The notes under the pieces were generated by a model. The model worked only from the letters and a program-made list of their open reading frames with translations, did not search any database and was not told where the DNA came from. Position numbers and translations under genes: made by a program. 64,000 nt of DNA from Kudoa neothunni (Eukaryota; Cnidaria), in the NCBI GenBank assembly GCA_964304625.1, contig OZ199839.1, forward strand, positions 3,038,001-3,102,000. The letters are read 5' to 3'. Below are positions 61,026 through 64,000 of this stretch, piece after piece (position 1 is the first letter of the stretch; each line of letters begins with the position of its first letter).

Positions 61026-63671
61026 TCAAAAGTCTTTATCCCAGCCAGTGTTATCATCTGGTGGAATTTCATCATCTTTGAGGTAGGGAGCATTCTCGAG
61101 ACTACTGATTTCGCTGAGAATGTTAGGATGATGAGGGGCAGGAAGTTCACGTTTTTGAAGTTTTTCCCAATTAAACCCATCAAACCATTTGTGTTTGCGA
61201 ACCTCATTCCAACCCCCTTTTTGATGGCCGAGACGTTCGTTGGGGTTGACTTTACATAGTTTCTTGATAATAAGGGTGGCTACTCGGTTGACAAAATTAG
61301 GGAAAACCACATGATCAAGTCCTTTTAGGGCGGAATTATAGATTTTCATAGCATCGTCACCTCGAAATGGGGTATTTCCCATGAGCAGCTCGTAAATGAA
61401 TATACCAAGTGACCAGTAGTCCACTCCAAAATCATAACCTTTATTGAGGATAATCTCAGGAGCGATATATTCAGGTTCCCCCGTGAAAGTCCACGCTCTG
61501 CTTCCAGGGCCGAGTTTTTTGGCATTAACCAACTCGACCAGTTTAATATAACCATCAGAATCGATGTAAGTGTTGTCGGTCTTGAAATTTCTAAAGATGA
61601 TATTGTTTTTGTGAAGATAGCTGAATCCTTCCACAATACAACCAGCATAGAATTTTGACGAATAATCATCCAACCGACCAGTTTTGTTCAACAACGAAAG
61701 CATATCACCACCAAGACAAGGCTCGAACAGCATATACACATATTTTCGGTCTTTGTAGGTGCGGTAAAGTTTGATCACAAAATGACAATCACATTTCGAC
61801 AACACTTTCTTTTCGTGGATTACTTTATCTTGTAGGTTGGCATCATGAACAGTGCGTTTTTTTATTTGTTTCAGTAGGTACATTTGTTTGGAGTCGTTTT
61901 TCAGCGCCACAAGATCCACCCTCGAGAATTGATCATTATTTCTAGTCATGATAACTCTTAAATCGTCAATTTTAATTCGCGATAAATCCACCCCATTAAT
62001 GTTGATTTGTTGAGCACTTGGGGTACGACGATGAGTTCCTATAGGTCGCGGGGTCAATCTTCCAACATCTGCACTCTTAACAGTATCACAAGAGGAAGCA
62101 ATATTGGAGGGGTATTCGGGTACGTGTCTCAGATGAGGTCCAGTTGGGGTGAGATTTTCCACTTCCTGTTGTTCGTCTTCCTCGTTGATCAGCAGTGAAA
62201 AGTCATCGCTTTCAATTGCCAACACCACACATCCACTCTCACCAGCGATAGCATCAAACGATCGACGCTCTTCATTCAAAAGGGCTTTTTCACCGAAATA
62301 GGAGCCACGTCCCAACTGTTTGAGTAGCACTGGTTTCTCAGCACTTTTATTGGGTTTTTTGTAGATCAACACCGACCCAGTTTTCACAATAAAGAACACT
62401 TTACCAATTTCACCCTTTTTAAAGATGCATTCCGACTTGCTATAAGTCAACTCCTGGACTATATTGATTACGCTCAATAACGAATTTTCTGATAGCTGCG
62501 AGAGTATTGGTACATTGCGTAGCAGCTCCACGTATTCGTTCTTCAGTTTGAAATGGGATTTTAGCATGATATTTTGGAAGACATCCTGCTTCAAACACCA
62601 CACTTTACAATCAGCAGAAACCGCCTTACACGATGCAGTACGTAGACACCGGTACAGCACAGATGCTTCACCAGTCATACTACCATGAGTTATCTGACCA
62701 AGGTCTACATCGCGCCGTTGAATCTGGAACACACCTTGTTGGATGATAAACAAACATTCTCCTGACTCTCCTTCTTTATACAGATATTCACCTTCTCCCA
62801 CTGGAAACAGGAAACAACAGTCAACCAACTCCTTGTATTGATTTTTGTCTAATCGTGAGAAAAATTCGTTCTTCTTCAGCACACCGTTGATAAATTCTTT
62901 ATCATCATTTGATTTGGAATAGTGAACTATTCCAGTTGAGAACATATCAGCTTGACCTGGTTTGGTTTCAATGGCCACATTCTGAAGACGTCTGTTCATC
63001 TGTTTTTTTATCTCATTTTGACGAAGATCTCTCATTGCAATTTTCAAACGTTCGTTTTCCTCTTGCAAATAACTAATCTCCTCACGCAATTTGTAGTTTT
63101 CATTGGTCACTCGGTCCAACTCCACTTGGATAAGCTTCAGACGTTGTTCTTTGCTGGGGGTGCCATGTTTTTTGATTTTAGGATCAACTAAAAGATGCTT
63201 GAGATGGTTGGTTTTACGAGTGTCATGCCATGTTTCATTTGGATTGATTGCAGAAGAAGCTCCATGTTTGAGACTGTTGGTGTCGGACGAGTTGGTGAAG
63301 GTGTAAGTGCACGTAGTGTGGCCACTACCTAACATTACATCCCTCGATTCACAAGATGATTTTTTCTCCATTTCGTTGATTTGAGCTCCAGAGAACGAAG
63401 TCACCATCTTCGGCGGACCTTTCTTTTCGTTGGGTGTCAGTGACAACTCCTGGAACGATTTGTCATACGCGTCATCAAATTCTTTTTGTAGAGGTTCTTC
63501 CAATTCAACTGGTTCAACTGTAAAAAGTGGTATTTTTGAAGCATCGCATGGTGCTGGAAGTTGATTCATCGACTGAGATGGCAGCGTCGACGGATGTTGT
63601 TTCTTAGAAGCTGGGGTTCCATTACATTTATCACCATGGTTTCCACTTAAAAAAAATCTGAACCTGGACAT
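61026..63671 (-). CDS. PRKG: cGMP-dependent protein kinase homologue, predicted pseudokinase, intronless
   Basis: A single 881-codon open frame with no introns. The family transduces cGMP signals by phosphorylating Ser/Thr. Layout: a Ser/Pro-rich N-terminus; a leucine-zipper coiled coil (~177-218); a pseudosubstrate-like segment (RRLQNVAIETKP, ~227-238); cyclic-nucleotide domain A (~265-375), whose phosphate cassette GEASVLYRCLRTAS keeps Glu and Arg; domain B (~388-495) with FGEKALLNEERRS; a linker; a kinase-like domain (~565-830); and the PKG C-terminus PPDDNTGWDKDF. Kinase motifs are altered. The glycine loop has no glycines (MTRNNDQFSRVDLV, ~575-588). The HRD aspartate is Asn695 (IIFRNFKTDN). 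DFG is Glu713-Leu-Val (LVELVNAKK). The beta-3 Lys601, helix-C Glu620, APE and VDYWSLG are kept. Human PRKG1 and PRKG2 are 671-762 residues. Every other long gene here has introns, so a retrocopy origin is likely. A cGMP-binding but catalytically dead regulator is inferred. Confidence 0.93.
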   Translation of the reverse strand: MSRFRFFLSGNHGDKCNGTPASKKQHPSTLPSQSMNQLPAPCDASKIPLFTVEPVELEEPLQKEFDDAYDKSFQELSLTPNEKKGPPKMVTSFSGAQINEMEKKSSCESRDVMLGSGHTTCTYTFTNSSDTNSLKHGASSAINPNETWHDTRKTNHLKHLLVDPKIKKHGTPSKEQRLKLIQVELDRVTNENYKLREEISYLQEENERLKIAMRDLRQNEIKKQMNRRLQNVAIETKPGQADMFSTGIVHYSKSNDDKEFINGVLKKNEFFSRLDKNQYKELVDCCFLFPVGEGEYLYKEGESGECLFIIQQGVFQIQRRDVDLGQITHGSMTGEASVLYRCLRTASCKAVSADCKVWCLKQDVFQNIMLKSHFKLKNEYVELLRNVPILSQLSENSLLSVINIVQELTYSKSECIFKKGEIGKVFFIVKTGSVLIYKKPNKSAEKPVLLKQLGRGSYFGEKALLNEERRSFDAIAGESGCVVLAIESDDFSLLINEEDEQQEVENLTPTGPHLRHVPEYPSNIASSCDTVKSADVGRLTPRPIGTHRRTPSAQQININGVDLSRIKIDDLRVIMTRNNDQFSRVDLVALKNDSKQMYLLKQIKKRTVHDANLQDKVIHEKKVLSKCDCHFVIKLYRTYKDRKYVYMLFEPCLGGDMLSLLNKTGRLDDYSSKFYAGCIVEGFSYLHKNNIIFRNFKTDNTYIDSDGYIKLVELVNAKKLGPGSRAWTFTGEPEYIAPEIILNKGYDFGVDYWSLGIFIYELLMGNTPFRGDDAMKIYNSALKGLDHVVFPNFVNRVATLIIKKLCKVNPNERLGHQKGGWNEVRKHKWFDGFNWEKLQKRELPAPHHPNILSEISSLENAPYLKDDEIPPDDNTGWDKDF

Positions 63672-64000
63672 CTTTCAACAACTAAAACAACAACATTAAC
63701 GATACGGTAAATATTTAGCTAGGTGAAAATTTAGCTGTTATTGTGAAATCACAAACAGGCTTTATCTAATAAACGAATGGTTGTCGGATAACAAATAAAA
63801 TTCAACTAAATCTATACATAGAAATGTATCATCACAACTCGATCAACAGCTTATTCGTTAAGCAGACCGAAAAGATTTAAAAACAACCAAATTTATTCAA
63901 CAACAATTATGGATCGATTTAATTTGATTAAACATTGAAATATGTCGACAACAAGAGTGCACTATCAATTTGATGCTGTCAACAAAAATAACGTTCAAAT
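63672..64000. other. upstream region of the kinase gene
   Basis: AT-rich sequence 5' of the kinase ATG. It presumably holds the promoter, but no element could be recognised. No other feature seen. Confidence 0.5.

Noticed and set aside
61346-61669. 107-codon open frame in another frame of the kinase gene
   Set aside because: Overlaps the kinase-like domain, and the 881-codon frame explains the region.

Overview
The window looks like AT-rich nuclear DNA of a small-genome animal. Every multi-exon gene I could resolve encodes a recognisable metazoan protein, and its exons are separated by canonical GT-AG introns that are mostly about 40-60 bp long. No bacterial or organellar features are present. 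Compact introns, strong AT bias and transposon-rich spacers would suit a reduced-genome invertebrate such as an orthonectid, but that assignment is inference and the species is not identified.

Layout, left to right: TCERG1 (minus, 587-3389); a 4.1 kb spacer; a DAXX histone-chaperone homologue (plus, 7514-10472); an AT-rich spacer; a zizimin-class DOCK exchange factor (minus, 12793-21438); a small unidentified two-exon reading frame (22429-22765); a broken Ty3/Gypsy-type fossil (about 23361-25640, minus); a probable tRNA-derived SINE; a short SH3-SH2 adaptor gene (plus, 26970-27605); a transposon graveyard (28.4-34.3 kb) with an inverted-repeat element, a hAT element and a piggyBac-like remnant; CAPZB (minus, 34672-37475); microsatellites; a second hAT remnant (39309-40560); LMBRD1 (minus, 42556-44677); a spacer with a split hAT MITE and a piggyBac element flanked by TTAA (47201-48171); mitochondrial glutamate dehydrogenase (plus, 49226-51465); a spacer with a hAT MITE carrying a perfect 8-bp duplication; an unidentified protein built of tandem RRM-like modules (plus, 54826-58357); a Tc1/mariner-like element (58493-59397); and an intronless gene for a cGMP-dependent protein kinase homologue (minus, 61026-63671).

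The genes are unrelated housekeeping, signalling and cytoskeletal functions (transcription-coupled splicing, H3.3 chaperoning, Rho-GTPase exchange, actin capping, cobalamin export, glutamate catabolism, cyclic-nucleotide signalling). There is no operon-like logic. Long introns are rare and two measure about 1.5 kb: CAPZB (with a pogo-like MITE) and DOCK (bare AT-rich sequence). A 0.4 kb intron of the RRM gene holds a hAT end.

The most interesting observation is the kinase at 61026-63671. It has intact coiled-coil, two cyclic-nucleotide-binding domains and the classic PKG C-terminus, but it lacks the glycine loop, the catalytic aspartate of the HRD motif and the DFG motif. It is also the only large gene here with no introns. 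It reads as a probable retrocopied cGMP-binding pseudokinase.
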